From: Spirosoma sp.
GTDB lineage: Bacteria; Bacteroidota; Bacteroidia; Cytophagales; Spirosomataceae
Assembly: GCF_026391055.1 (NCBI RefSeq)
Contig: NZ_JAPLET010000019.1
Location: forward strand, 124,001 to 188,000
DNA: 64,000 nucleotides
Direction of reading: 5' to 3'
Shown here: positions 19,884 to 28,408 of the stretch, piece after piece
How the letters are laid out: each line of letters begins with the position of its first letter
How positions within the stretch are numbered: the first letter of the stretch is position 1
Notes under the pieces: model-generated
What the model was told of the DNA's origin: nothing
Database searches by the model: none
Seen by the model: only the letters and a program-made list of their open reading frames with translations
Position numbers and translations under genes: made by a program

Positions 19884-22655
19884 TTAAAATCTGAAATTAT
19901 ACGTAATTGACGGAATTGGATTGCCGAAAATGGATAACTGATACCCGTTAATCCGGCCATTTTCCGATTTAAAGTACACCGAATACGCGTTGTGCCGCCC
20001 CAGTAGATTATAGACGGAGATCGTCCAGGAGCTATGCGCGAGCTTTTTAACCTTGTGGTTGCCTTCAATATTCATGGCAAAATCAGCGCGGTAGTAATCC
20101 GGAATCCGGTACTGGTTGCGCTCCGAATACAGCAGTCTGGCGGCATTATCGAGGGTGTATTTGCCCACCGGCAGTGTAATGGGGCGCCCCGTGCTATAGG
20201 TAAAATTCAACGACAGACTAAACCGGCGGTTAATCTTGTAATTGCTGATCATCGTAAAATCATGCGGTTTGTCGTAGCTGCTCGGGTAGAAATTGCCCTG
20301 GTTAATGGTTTCGCTGCTACTCAGCCCGTTGGTGCGCAGGAGGGTTCGGGCGTAGGTGTAACTTATCCAGCCGTTCAACTTACCCGTCATTTTTTTTGCC
20401 AGCAGTTCGATGCCATAGGCCATGCCTTCTGCCCGCACCACATCGGTTTCGATATGGTGGTTCAAAATCAGCGAAGCCCCGCCCCGGTAATCGAGCAGAT
20501 TCTGCATGGTTTTGTAATAAGCCTCTGCGGATAGCTCGATGGTGTTTGTCCGGTTGTTTTTGTAGATGCCCACGGCATATTGATCGCCAACCTGTGGTTT
20601 GATGTTCGGGTCGCTGAGTTTCCAGATGTCGGTGGGGGAGATGACCGTCGTGTTTGAAAGCATTTGAATGTACTGCCGGGTCCGGTTAAAACTGGCTTTC
20701 ACCGAAGCCGTGTTGGAAAGCGCATACCGAATGGCTATCCGATATTCCGGCCCCTGGTAAGTCGAAATGGCTTTGTTGGTTCCGTAGGCCAGGGTGTCAA
20801 TGATGGTGTTCACCGACTTGGGCAGACCCGCTGCGTATTGATAAACCGAATTCGGTCCCAGATAGGTGTAGATCGAATACCGCAACCCGCCACTAATTGA
20901 CAGCCGGGGGCTAATGTCGAATCGGTCGCCAATATACACGGCGCTTTCCAGTGCCTGCTCTGTCGACACAACGTTGGGCAAAATCAGCGACTCACGGCCT
21001 TTGGGCTGAAAATTGCCCGGCGAGATTCGGTAATGGGTACTGCTAATACCAAAGTCTACCGCGTGCTGGTTGGTCGGGTAATAGTTGAAATCAGCCTTTA
21101 TCTGCGACTGCTTGATGGCGAAGTCGAGCTGGTAGGCGTTCACCGGGTTTTTTTCACTCGCCACGTCATACTCATAACCGCTGTAGCTGCCCGTAAAAAC
21201 ACTGTACAGTTTGTTGTTGAAGACGTGCTTCCATTTCAGCGTCGCTGTCTGGTTCTGATACCGGTACGACGTATCGCTATTAAGCTTGAACTGGTCGCGG
21301 CTCATGTAACCGGTCAGGTACAGGGTGTTTTTTTCGTTGGCTTCGTGGGTGATGTGCAGGTTGATATCGTAGAACTGCGCCTGACTTTTCTGGAACGACG
21401 CATTCTGGAGCTGCCTTAGCAGCCAGTCGGAATACGACGAGCGGACCCCGGCAATGAACGAGGTTTTATCTTTAAAGATCGGCCCTTCCAGCGTTAAACG
21501 GCCGGTGAGTAGGCCAATCCCACCCGAGCCGACAAATTTCTTTTTGTTGCCATCGCGCGTCTGAACATCCAGTACCGACGACAGCCGACCACCAAACCGC
21601 GATGGAATGGCACTTTTGTAGAGTTCGGCGCTTTTGATCATATCCGGGTTAAAGGCTGAGAAAAAACCGAACAGGTGCGACGAGTTATAAATAGTGGCGT
21701 CGTTGTAAAGAATCAGGTTCTGATCCGTAGCGCCCCCGCGCACGTTGAGTCCGGTGGAACTTTCCCCTACGGTTTTTACCCCCGGCAACGTCTGGATAAC
21801 CCGTAATAAATCGGCTTCGCCCAGTGCCGTAGGGACTTGCTTGATGCTTTTAATATCGACCCGCTCCTGACCCATCTGAAGGCCCGAAATATTCTTGTCT
21901 TTTTCGGCTTCGATCACTACTTCTTTCAATGCAATAACATCGTCTTCCATCTCGATGTCGAACTTGCCATCGGTATAGAGAATAATCCGGCGTCGGGTAT
22001 CTTTCAAACCAATACTCCGCAGCTTCAGGTCATGTTTACCACGTGGCAGTGTGATGGAGTAATAGCCGAACTGGTCGGAGATGGTGCCAATGCGCGGGTT
22101 GTCGAGATAAACGGCAGCGCCCACGATGGGTTCGCCCGATGATACATTACGGACATACCCTGCCAAGGTAGCCCGGCCCGGACGAATGGGCGTTGTCGGT
22201 TTGCCAATTTCGTAGACCTTTGTTTCCGGTTCCACCTGTTTTTTCTGGCTTTCGGTCAGGTAGCCCGCCAGAGTCGAGTCGGCCCCGGTGTCTGACCGTC
22301 CGCGCACGAAAAAGCCAATCGGTAGTTCGGTCCGGATGGGTCGGGTTGTGGTGATATAAACCCGCTGCTGGTCATCGATGGAGAACCCATATTTTGTGCC
22401 GTTGAACAGTTGCTGAAGAACAGATCGCAGCGGCTGTTTCTCAACCCGTATATCAATGCGGATACTGTCGGCATCGGTAGGATTATAAAAGAAGCGGTAA
22501 GGCGACTGTGCTTCAACTTGCTGAACAAACTGCGTAAAGGAGGTATTCGAAAAGTCGCCACTAATGGGTTTATCGGTGGGAGTCTGGCCAAAAGCCATTG
22601 TTAGGAAGCAAAGCAATCCGATGAAAAGGAGCGTTGTCCGGTAAAGTTGAATCAT
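19884..22655 (-). CDS. TonB-dependent outer membrane receptor (DUF4249-associated)
   Basis: A 923-residue receptor: signal peptide (ending MAFGQ), an STN-like domain (about 30-105, FSNTSFTQFVQQVEAQSPYR), a carboxypeptidase-regulatory-like domain (about 165-245, GEPIVGAAVYLDNPRIGTIS), plug (about 260-370, LRVIQTLPGVKTVGESSTGL, NVRGGATDQNLILYNDA) and a barrel ending NPIPSITYNFRF. It is shorter than the SusC at 5573 and lacks the SusC SLNEVVVVGYG signature, reading IALKEVVIEA instead. It follows the small exported protein by 2 bases and precedes DUF4249. No sigma/FecR pair is nearby, so the STN-like domain may act without one or with a distant pair. Confidence 0.9.
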   Translation of the reverse strand: MIQLYRTTLLFIGLLCFLTMAFGQTPTDKPISGDFSNTSFTQFVQQVEAQSPYRFFYNPTDADSIRIDIRVEKQPLRSVLQQLFNGTKYGFSIDDQQRVYITTTRPIRTELPIGFFVRGRSDTGADSTLAGYLTESQKKQVEPETKVYEIGKPTTPIRPGRATLAGYVRNVSSGEPIVGAAVYLDNPRIGTISDQFGYYSITLPRGKHDLKLRSIGLKDTRRRIILYTDGKFDIEMEDDVIALKEVVIEAEKDKNISGLQMGQERVDIKSIKQVPTALGEADLLRVIQTLPGVKTVGESSTGLNVRGGATDQNLILYNDATIYNSSHLFGFFSAFNPDMIKSAELYKSAIPSRFGGRLSSVLDVQTRDGNKKKFVGSGGIGLLTGRLTLEGPIFKDKTSFIAGVRSSYSDWLLRQLQNASFQKSQAQFYDINLHITHEANEKNTLYLTGYMSRDQFKLNSDTSYRYQNQTATLKWKHVFNNKLYSVFTGSYSGYEYDVASEKNPVNAYQLDFAIKQSQIKADFNYYPTNQHAVDFGISSTHYRISPGNFQPKGRESLILPNVVSTEQALESAVYIGDRFDISPRLSISGGLRYSIYTYLGPNSVYQYAAGLPKSVNTIIDTLAYGTNKAISTYQGPEYRIAIRYALSNTASVKASFNRTRQYIQMLSNTTVISPTDIWKLSDPNIKPQVGDQYAVGIYKNNRTNTIELSAEAYYKTMQNLLDYRGGASLILNHHIETDVVRAEGMAYGIELLAKKMTGKLNGWISYTYARTLLRTNGLSSSETINQGNFYPSSYDKPHDFTMISNYKINRRFSLSLNFTYSTGRPITLPVGKYTLDNAARLLYSERNQYRIPDYYRADFAMNIEGNHKVKKLAHSSWTISVYNLLGRHNAYSVYFKSENGRINGYQLSIFGNPIPSITYNFRF

Positions 22656-22657
22656 AG

Positions 22658-23419
22658 TTACTTCAGTAGGTCTTCGTACCGGTTTGTTACCTGTGAAATG
22701 GCTTCTTCGCGTTTCTCATCATTGAATTTAAGGCCGTTTGATCGCATGAATTTGCGCAGCAGCTTGGCCTGTTCAGGAAATACGTTAAGCAGCGAACGCT
22801 TCGATTTTACCTCGTAATAAACTCCTTCTTTCAGGATAAAAAACCGGTCTTTTACCAAGTAATCTGCCTGGTACTTACCACTCGAAATATCTTCATGAAT
22901 CACTTTAACCCGGCGGGCCAGTGCCTTCAGACGGCCATTGTGCAGGATTTCGTAAAAACCCGTGGATACACCGGCTGCGCTATCGCCTACGATGCGCATG
23001 AACTGATGTCCGCCAATAGTAAAAGATGCTACGTAGTCGTTGCGCGGCCTGAGCCGAAATCCACCCCCCGGCGGCTGAATGGCCAGCTGGTCGCGAACAA
23101 TGTCGTATAGCATCTTTATATCCGAGTACTGCGCGCCCCTGTACATAATCGTGCCGGATAACAGACTATCGACGGCGAAGAATGGATGCACTTTAATGCG
23201 GTGGTCGTGCGTAATGTACTCATTGCCTTCATAGATATGGGCCTGTTCGCGGAGGTCTCGTTCGTAAGCACGTATGGCCTGATTACGGGCAAGTTGCCTG
23301 AAAGTACTATCGGGTGTGAGTGTTTGTCCTGTAGCCTGAGTTGTCAGCCAGCCAATAAGAAACAGGACAAGCGAATAATGCATCTTTCGGGAGAGGTAAA
23401 GGGGTAGCTTATAACTCAT
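22658..23419 (-). CDS. Small exported protein of unknown function, first gene of the TonB receptor operon
   Basis: A 253-residue protein I cannot assign. A signal peptide (MHYSLVLFLIGWLTTQATGQ begins at codon 13) leads to a region with few motifs: YEGNEYITHDHRIKVHPFF, a TIGGHQFMRIVGDSAAG segment, and a basic C-terminus (LLRKFMRSNGLKFNDEKREE). Three in-frame ATGs are possible (23473, 23419, 23383). 23419 is chosen for the A+T-rich sequence just upstream; 23383 gives the tidiest signal peptide. Its stop lies 2 bases from the receptor start, so it is surely co-transcribed and may be part of the same uptake or sensing complex. Confidence 0.65.
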   Translation of the reverse strand: MSYKLPLYLSRKMHYSLVLFLIGWLTTQATGQTLTPDSTFRQLARNQAIRAYERDLREQAHIYEGNEYITHDHRIKVHPFFAVDSLLSGTIMYRGAQYSDIKMLYDIVRDQLAIQPPGGGFRLRPRNDYVASFTIGGHQFMRIVGDSAAGVSTGFYEILHNGRLKALARRVKVIHEDISSGKYQADYLVKDRFFILKEGVYYEVKSKRSLLNVFPEQAKLLRKFMRSNGLKFNDEKREEAISQVTNRYEDLLK

Positions 23420-23702
23420 TAATATGTTAACATACTTGTTACAGGAATACAAAATCGGCTTTTTTCTACTCAAATGCCATTAATGAATTGATGCCTGTTT
23501 TATCAATAGCAGTTTCTATACGGTACAAACTATACGTAAACCCCTTAAAACCTGCTCGAAAATACGTTACTATGGGTGCGGTAGGCGTTTGCGGGCCAGA
23601 TGGTTTACTTATTGCTAAGATATACCAGTCTATCTAAAAAATCAGCGGGCGGCCGCTCTTTGTGAAGTAATAATATGCCTACTAACATTTGGTATGTTAA
23701 GG

Positions 23703-23710
23703 TAGTTTTG
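23703..23710 (+). promoter_or_regulatory. Possible Bacteroidota -7 element (TAnnTTTG)
   Basis: TAGTTTTG matches the TAnnTTTG consensus, 113 bases before the response regulator start, in an otherwise featureless gap (23420-23823). No TTTG at the expected -33 spacing is present, so support is weak. Confidence 0.25.
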
Positions 23711-23823
23711 CCAGTTTTAAGCCCGGATAGTCATTCTGACAAGTACTGTACAGCCAACTATCTGTTTTCACAACAGCCAGCCTGTTATCTATTCGTTGAG
23801 CCTATACCTCAATTGCAGTCAGA

Positions 23824-24288
23824 ATGAACGATGGAACAAAAGCCCCTAGTGGGCGTACGCACAGGGGGGCTAAAATCTTGTTAATCGATGATAGCCCAGA
23901 TCACTGTTCATTGATCCAAACGGTACTGAAGGAGTCGATTCCCGACGCTCATCTACTGATTGCGTCTACGCGGGAACAGGCCGTAAATCAACTCAAAAGT
24001 TGCAAGGAAGCCAAAGAAAGTCTACCTCGCCTGATTTTACTGGATCTTTATTTCCCCCTGCGTGATGATGGCTGGCAAGTATTACAGCTGTTGAAAGAAA
24101 GCAGTTCGCCCTACCGGCTTATTCCCGTAACGGTGCTAAGTTATTCCAACCAAGCCGAAGATATTCAGACTTCTTACGATCTGGGAGCTACCTCCTACAT
24201 CGTCAAGCCGGGCAGTTTTCAGCAATGGCTTGCTTATTTTCAGGCTTTGCGGCAATATTGGTGGCAAACGGTGAGTCTGCCTATTTAG
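23824..24288 (+). CDS. Single-domain response regulator (CheY-like receiver)
   Basis: A 154-residue receiver domain with no output domain. The acidic pocket is Asp 22/Asp 23 (ILLIDDSPD), the phosphoacceptor is Asp 74 (LILLDLYFP), the Thr/Ser is in VTVLSYS, and the conserved Lys is in SYIVKPGS. The DLYFPLRDDGWQVLQLLK pattern resembles Rcp1-type regulators that work with phytochrome-like or soluble kinases. It converges with the histidine kinase on the other strand and the two stop codons overlap by 4 bases (24285-24288). They are the obvious candidate pair. Confidence 0.9.
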   Translation: MNDGTKAPSGRTHRGAKILLIDDSPDHCSLIQTVLKESIPDAHLLIASTREQAVNQLKSCKEAKESLPRLILLDLYFPLRDDGWQVLQLLKESSSPYRLIPVTVLSYSNQAEDIQTSYDLGATSYIVKPGSFQQWLAYFQALRQYWWQTVSLPI

Positions 24289-25583
24289 TTATTATAATGA
24301 ACAGGAAAACGGATGCGGAATAAACTACCTCGCCCTTCCTCTGTTTCAATTTCCAGACTGGCGTCCAGTAGTTCACATAATCGTTTAACAAGCTGAAGGC
24401 TAACCCCTTCCCGATGTGTTGAATTATCGGCTGTCTGCGCTAGCACAGGTCCCTCCGGTATAGAATGATCGTTTTTTGGGAGAACCGAAACTGGGTCGCT
24501 CTGATCTGGCGACATCACGCTGACGGGCTCCACATTGGGTTTGAGCTGTTTCGTTAACAAACCCGCCAGATTACCGCTTATGCCCGCTCCTGAATCCTGA
24601 ATGCTTAAAATCCAGTGAAAATCATTTTCCGTAATCCAGGATACTGATATGAACCCCGACGAGGTGTACTGAAGGGCATTCTGAAGAAGATGGAAGGCAA
24701 TCTGATGAAGCTTGGCGGGGTCTGTTTGCGCTGTGATTAATTCCGGTCCGTCGGCAGTGAGTATCAGGCCACGCTCGTTAGCCAGGGGCAATGCATCGTC
24801 AACAAGTTTTTTTACCAATCCGACAACGTCAATCGTTTGAATCTGTAACATGTCTTCACCGGCCTCTAGTCGCGATAAATCCGTCAGGTTTCCCAGCATG
24901 GACTGCACATTGGTCAGGTTTCGGTTCAGCATCTCCAGGAATTGATCACGTTCTTCCTGGCTCAGTCCGTCCATTTTAAGGAGGTGAGCCGCGCTATTTA
25001 TAATCCCAAAGCTACCCCGCAGGTCATGCGACGTGGTACGGAGCATGGTACCGCGTACATGAGATAGCTCGGTCATCTGATCGATCACTTTTTGTAACGA
25101 AGAAGCACGGTTTGCTGCTTCCAGCCGTTGCAATTCGTCGTATTTTTGAACACTGCCATCAATCGTTTCACTCATGAACTGAGCAATCAGGCGGTGTACC
25201 TGGAGAAGAAATCGGGCTTCCGTTTTTGGGAAAAGGACATGAAAGGCTTCCAGTTCATTGTAGAGTATCTGCGTAAAATGGTTCAACTCCCGAATCGTTT
25301 CCAGCAGCGCATGCGATTTTTGCCAGCGGTGTAACCCGTGCGACGTAGCCGCGATGGCCGGATCAACGTCTTCCGGTTCCTTCATCAGACGTTTTTCGAG
25401 AATAGTTAAAACGATTGGGATCAGGTTGTTGAACTCGTCCCGGCTTAAGGTTGATATCTTGCCCAGGAACGTGTCGTTTTCGCAGGCGATGCGCCAGTTG
25501 TTCAGGATAGCTTCCCGGCGGGTGAAAAAGTACGAAACTAATTCGGCTAGGGGTTGCGGATTATCAGAAGATCGTGTAGTCAT
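24285..25583 (-). CDS. Soluble sensor histidine kinase with RsbRD-like N-terminal domain
   Basis: A 432-residue kinase with no membrane segment. Residues about 8-170 are helical (SYFFTRREAILNNWRIACEN, LIPIVLTILEKRLM) and resemble the RsbRD/RsbU-type N-terminal domain. The phosphoacceptor His lies in TTSHDLRGSFGIIN. The ATPase domain has the N box (HLLQNALQYTSSG) and G1 box (SIQDSGAGIS). An unusual stretch of about 45 residues rich in Pro, Ser and Asp (PNVEPVSVMSPDQSDPVSVL) then sits where the ATP lid should be, before SLQLVKRLCELLDASL and the G2-like GRGSLFRIRF. It is convergent with the receiver gene. The signal it senses is not evident. Confidence 0.88.
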   Translation of the reverse strand: MTTRSSDNPQPLAELVSYFFTRREAILNNWRIACENDTFLGKISTLSRDEFNNLIPIVLTILEKRLMKEPEDVDPAIAATSHGLHRWQKSHALLETIRELNHFTQILYNELEAFHVLFPKTEARFLLQVHRLIAQFMSETIDGSVQKYDELQRLEAANRASSLQKVIDQMTELSHVRGTMLRTTSHDLRGSFGIINSAAHLLKMDGLSQEERDQFLEMLNRNLTNVQSMLGNLTDLSRLEAGEDMLQIQTIDVVGLVKKLVDDALPLANERGLILTADGPELITAQTDPAKLHQIAFHLLQNALQYTSSGFISVSWITENDFHWILSIQDSGAGISGNLAGLLTKQLKPNVEPVSVMSPDQSDPVSVLPKNDHSIPEGPVLAQTADNSTHREGVSLQLVKRLCELLDASLEIETEEGRGSLFRIRFPVHYNN

Positions 25584-25730
25584 TGGCGTGTATGGGTCGT
25601 GTGAAAATCCAACTTCTATACGTACGGTTTGTTTAAGTATAGAAGAGAAGAATTCGTCCGATACTGGTAGCTAGTTGTCAGAATTAGCTAGACAGGTTAC
25701 CCATGTGCCCGTTCGGTTACAGCCCGTTTG

Positions 25731-26528
25731 TTACTTCACGTAGAGGTTGAGCGGGCAGGACTTTAGCTGCTTAAGGCCGTCTACCACAGCGGCTGCGTTT
25801 AATTTCGCCCCTGCTGCATTAGTGTGTATGTTATCTTTTACAAAATAAGTAGCCTGCAACAGGGCCGAGTCGCCCACGACATCGTATTTGCGGGCAACGA
25901 GTTCGTTGAGGTCAATGAAATAGGTTTTTAGTTTACCATCAGCTTCAGCCTTTGCCACTTCAGACGCCCATTTGCCGTAATTATCGGCTCCCCGAACGAC
26001 TTTGCCATCTCTCCAGCCGTTACGCGGCACCAGCGAAAGAACGATGGGAGTGGCCCCTCTGGCTTTGGTTTCGGTCACGTACTTTCGAAGGTACCAGCCG
26101 TAACTGTGCACTACCTCATGTTTTTTAGTGATCAGGTTGTCAATCTCCTGTGTTTCTTCGCCAGTGCCTTTTATCGTTCCTCTTGCCCGCAGCGTGTCAT
26201 TGATGGGGCTGGCGTCATTGTGGCCAAACTGCATCATCACAAAGTCGCCGGGTTTGAGCGTTGTCCGGATCTTCTCCCAGCGACCTTCGGTCAGGAAGGT
26301 CCGGCTGCTTCGGCCTCCGATGGCATGGTTCTCGATGTTGATTCGAGTTGTATCGAAATAGGCGTCGATAAAATGGCCCCAGCCCCACATGCCGCCCTCA
26401 CCTTTATCGCTGGAGTTTTTTACGGTCGAATCGCCGATCAGGTAGAGCGTTGGTTTCTGTGGAATGATGGCGGCAATCCAGAGACAAGCGCTGACAAGTA
26501 ATAGTGTGATGGCCGTTGCTGGTTTCAT
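25731..26528 (-). CDS. Exported rhamnogalacturonan acetylesterase-type SGNH hydrolase (CE12-like)
   Basis: A 265-residue exported enzyme. ATG 26528 gives a signal peptide (TAITLLLVSACLWIAAI). Upstream in-frame codons add only a basic leader. The catalytic Ser 34 is in YLIGDSTVKNSS, the block II region is NHAIGGRSSRTFL, block III is MQFGHNDASP, and the Asp/His pair is in VKDNIHTNAAG. This pattern is that of rhamnogalacturonan acetylesterases, which remove acetyl groups from the galacturonate backbone of RG-I. A second, shorter relative lies at 38384. It is monocistronic here, and the HK gene ends the unit behind it. Confidence 0.85.
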   Translation of the reverse strand: MKPATAITLLLVSACLWIAAIIPQKPTLYLIGDSTVKNSSDKGEGGMWGWGHFIDAYFDTTRINIENHAIGGRSSRTFLTEGRWEKIRTTLKPGDFVMMQFGHNDASPINDTLRARGTIKGTGEETQEIDNLITKKHEVVHSYGWYLRKYVTETKARGATPIVLSLVPRNGWRDGKVVRGADNYGKWASEVAKAEADGKLKTYFIDLNELVARKYDVVGDSALLQATYFVKDNIHTNAAGAKLNAAAVVDGLKQLKSCPLNLYVK

Positions 26529-26699
26529 ATATGTGTGTTGCCGGATGGTATATTTTTTCAAACGTCGGGACATTGGGGATAGCTTGTTTGGTAGCTATTT
26601 AATCGGATTGGACTGTATATTGTTATGATGTAGCGCCGTAAATCCGGTAATCTGTTCGAACTGTTGGCTCGGTTCTGGTAAAATAACCCGGTATTCGAT

Positions 26700-26707
26700 T
26701 AAGTTTG
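26700..26707 (+). promoter_or_regulatory. Possible Bacteroidota -7 element (TAnnTTTG) before the RidA-like gene
   Basis: TAAGTTTG matches TAnnTTTG and lies 43 bases before ATG 26751, a usual distance. No clear -33 TTTG is seen. Confidence 0.35.
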
Positions 26708-26750
26708 CAGACCTACTAATTTAACGTTGTTATTAACAGTTCACTCAAGT

Positions 26751-27227
26751 ATGCAAGCTGACAGCCCTTCGCCCGAAAAAAACTTTGCTGATACCGGTCT
26801 TACATTACCCCCTGCGCCACAGCCGCTCGGCGTTTACAAGCCCTATCTGATTGACGGTAAATACTTGTACGTTTCCGGACATGGGCCGGTTCAGGATGAT
26901 AAGAGCCTGATCATTGGCCGTATTGGCGACGATATGGATATCGAACAGGGTAAACTAGCCGCCCGGCAGGTTGGGCTGACTATTTTATCGACCATTCGTA
27001 CCAACCTGGGTAGCCTTGATCGGGTGAAGCGCGTCATTAAAGTGCTTGGTATGGTCAACTGCACGTCCGATTTTGGCCGTCATCCCTATGTCATTAATGG
27101 ATGCAGCGAACTGTTCTCCACCGTTTGGGGACCTGATAACGGCATCGGCGTACGGTCGGCGGTGGGTATGGGCTCACTTCCTGATAATATTCCGGTCGAA
27201 ATAGAAGCCTTATTCGAGCTGGTCTGA
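26751..27227 (+). CDS. RidA/YjgF-family protein
   Basis: A 158-residue cytoplasmic protein of the YjgF/YER057c/UK114 superfamily. Marks are YLYVSGHGPVQDD, IEQGKLAARQVGLTILSTIR and the end GIGVRSAVGMGSLPDNIPVE with VEIEALFELV. Canonical RidA has an Arg in the RSAV(G/A) motif that binds the carboxylate of an imine; Arg is present here. RidA hydrolyses reactive 2-aminoacrylate-type imines formed by PLP enzymes. The PLP enzyme gene at 27231 starts 3 bases after this stop, which fits that role. ATG 26751 is preferred over an upstream TTG at 26727. Confidence 0.88.
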   Translation: MQADSPSPEKNFADTGLTLPPAPQPLGVYKPYLIDGKYLYVSGHGPVQDDKSLIIGRIGDDMDIEQGKLAARQVGLTILSTIRTNLGSLDRVKRVIKVLGMVNCTSDFGRHPYVINGCSELFSTVWGPDNGIGVRSAVGMGSLPDNIPVEIEALFELV

Positions 27228-27230
27228 TCT

Positions 27231-28346
27231 ATGGAACAAACACCCTGGTATTCGATTGCCGACATTACCCAACTCGATACGCCCGCCCTGGTGATTTATC
27301 CCGAACGGGTGAAACAGAATATTGCCTCGCTGGTTCGATCTATTGACAGCGTCGATCGGTTGCGTCCGCACGTCAAAACCAGTAAGTCGCGGGAGGCTTC
27401 GCAGTTGTTGATAGATGCCGGTATTCGTAAGTTCAAATGCGCTACGATTGCCGAGGCCGAAATGCTGGCGTCGATCGGGGCGCCCGATGTGCTGCTGGCC
27501 TACCAGCCAAATGAAGCCAAGATGCACCGGCTGCTGAGTCTTAAAAAGGCGTACCCCGAAACGGTATTTTCCTGTCTGGTCGATAACGTGACCACTGCCC
27601 GCCAGCTTTCGGAACTGGCCGTGGGAGCCGGGATAGTCATGCCTGTTTATATCGATTTGAATGTGGGCATGAACCGCACGGGCATGGTACCCGGAGAGGC
27701 CGTACTGACTCTGTACACTGAATTGTCGTCCTTGCCGGGTATCCGGCCAATGGGCCTTCATGCGTACGATGGACATCTCCGCGACCCGAATCTGGCCGTT
27801 CGAACGACCCAGTGCGACACCGCCTTTTGGCCCGTCAAACTGCTGAGCGATACGATTGCAGCCCGTGGACTGGGCAAACCCATTCTTGTGGTAGGCGGTA
27901 GTCCGACGTTCCCAATTCACGCCAAACGGCCCGATGTGGAGTGCAGCCCCGGTACATTTATTTACTGGGATAAAGGGTATCAGTCTACGCTGGCTGAGCA
28001 GCCGTTTTTGCCGGCAAGTCTGGTCGTGACGCGGGTTATTTCCCTGCCCGATACTACCAAAGTCTGCCTGGACGTTGGCCATAAATCCATTGCCGCCGAA
28101 GGTGAATTGAACCAGCGGATCACCTTCCTGAATGCCCCTGAACTGAAGGCTATTGGGCAGAGTGAGGAGCATCTGGTTGTGGAAGCGGGTGAAGGTCATT
28201 CCTATAAGGTAGGGGATGTACTCTACGGCTTGCCCCACCACATTTGCCCAACCGTCGCCCTCTACGAACGGGCTTATACGGTTGAAAATGGAACCCTTTC
28301 GGGCGAGTGGCGTACTGTCTCCCGCGACCGGGTGATATCAATATAA
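27231..28346 (+). CDS. D-threonine aldolase-type PLP enzyme (alanine-racemase fold)
   Basis: A 371-residue fold-type III PLP enzyme. The Lys that holds PLP is in LRPHVKTSKS (about residue 47), and the barrel continues with KCATIAEAEML and PVYIDLNVGMNRTGM. The C-terminal domain has GHSYKVGDVLYGLPHHICPT, whose His-x-Cys pair matches the metal site of D-threonine aldolase and D-serine dehydratase (DSD1) enzymes. It splits or deaminates D-beta-hydroxy amino acids. The two activities cannot be told apart from sequence. It is translationally linked to the RidA-like gene before it. A hairpin repeat begins 1 base past the stop. Confidence 0.85.
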   Translation: MEQTPWYSIADITQLDTPALVIYPERVKQNIASLVRSIDSVDRLRPHVKTSKSREASQLLIDAGIRKFKCATIAEAEMLASIGAPDVLLAYQPNEAKMHRLLSLKKAYPETVFSCLVDNVTTARQLSELAVGAGIVMPVYIDLNVGMNRTGMVPGEAVLTLYTELSSLPGIRPMGLHAYDGHLRDPNLAVRTTQCDTAFWPVKLLSDTIAARGLGKPILVVGGSPTFPIHAKRPDVECSPGTFIYWDKGYQSTLAEQPFLPASLVVTRVISLPDTTKVCLDVGHKSIAAEGELNQRITFLNAPELKAIGQSEEHLVVEAGEGHSYKVGDVLYGLPHHICPTVALYERAYTVENGTLSGEWRTVSRDRVISI

Positions 28347-28347
28347 G

Positions 28348-28399
28348 CTGGTCGTGATGTGGTGTCGGGTTTGAGAACCCGACACCACACCACGACCAG
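28348..28399. repeat. 24-bp inverted repeat, GTGGTGTCGGGT family (copy 1)
   Basis: Left arm 28348-28371 starts CTGGTCGTG and ends GTGTCGGGTT. Right arm 28376-28399 is its complement with one mismatch, and the loop is 4 bases. It lies in the 62-base gap between two convergent stops, so it may block read-through in both directions, yet no T tract follows. The core GTGGTGTCGGGT recurs at 34579. Confidence 0.85.
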
Positions 28400-28408
28400 G
28401 TTGTCAAA

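Noticed and set aside
27210..28241. Open frame of 343 codons on the minus strand
   Set aside because: It lies wholly opposite the well-supported D-threonine-aldolase-type gene, has no recognisable motif, and its composition follows the codon pattern of the real gene.
28348..28399. Inverted repeat as a bidirectional intrinsic terminator
   Set aside because: The position between convergent stops fits, but neither arm is followed by a T tract, and the core recurs inside another gap. Listed as a repeat instead.
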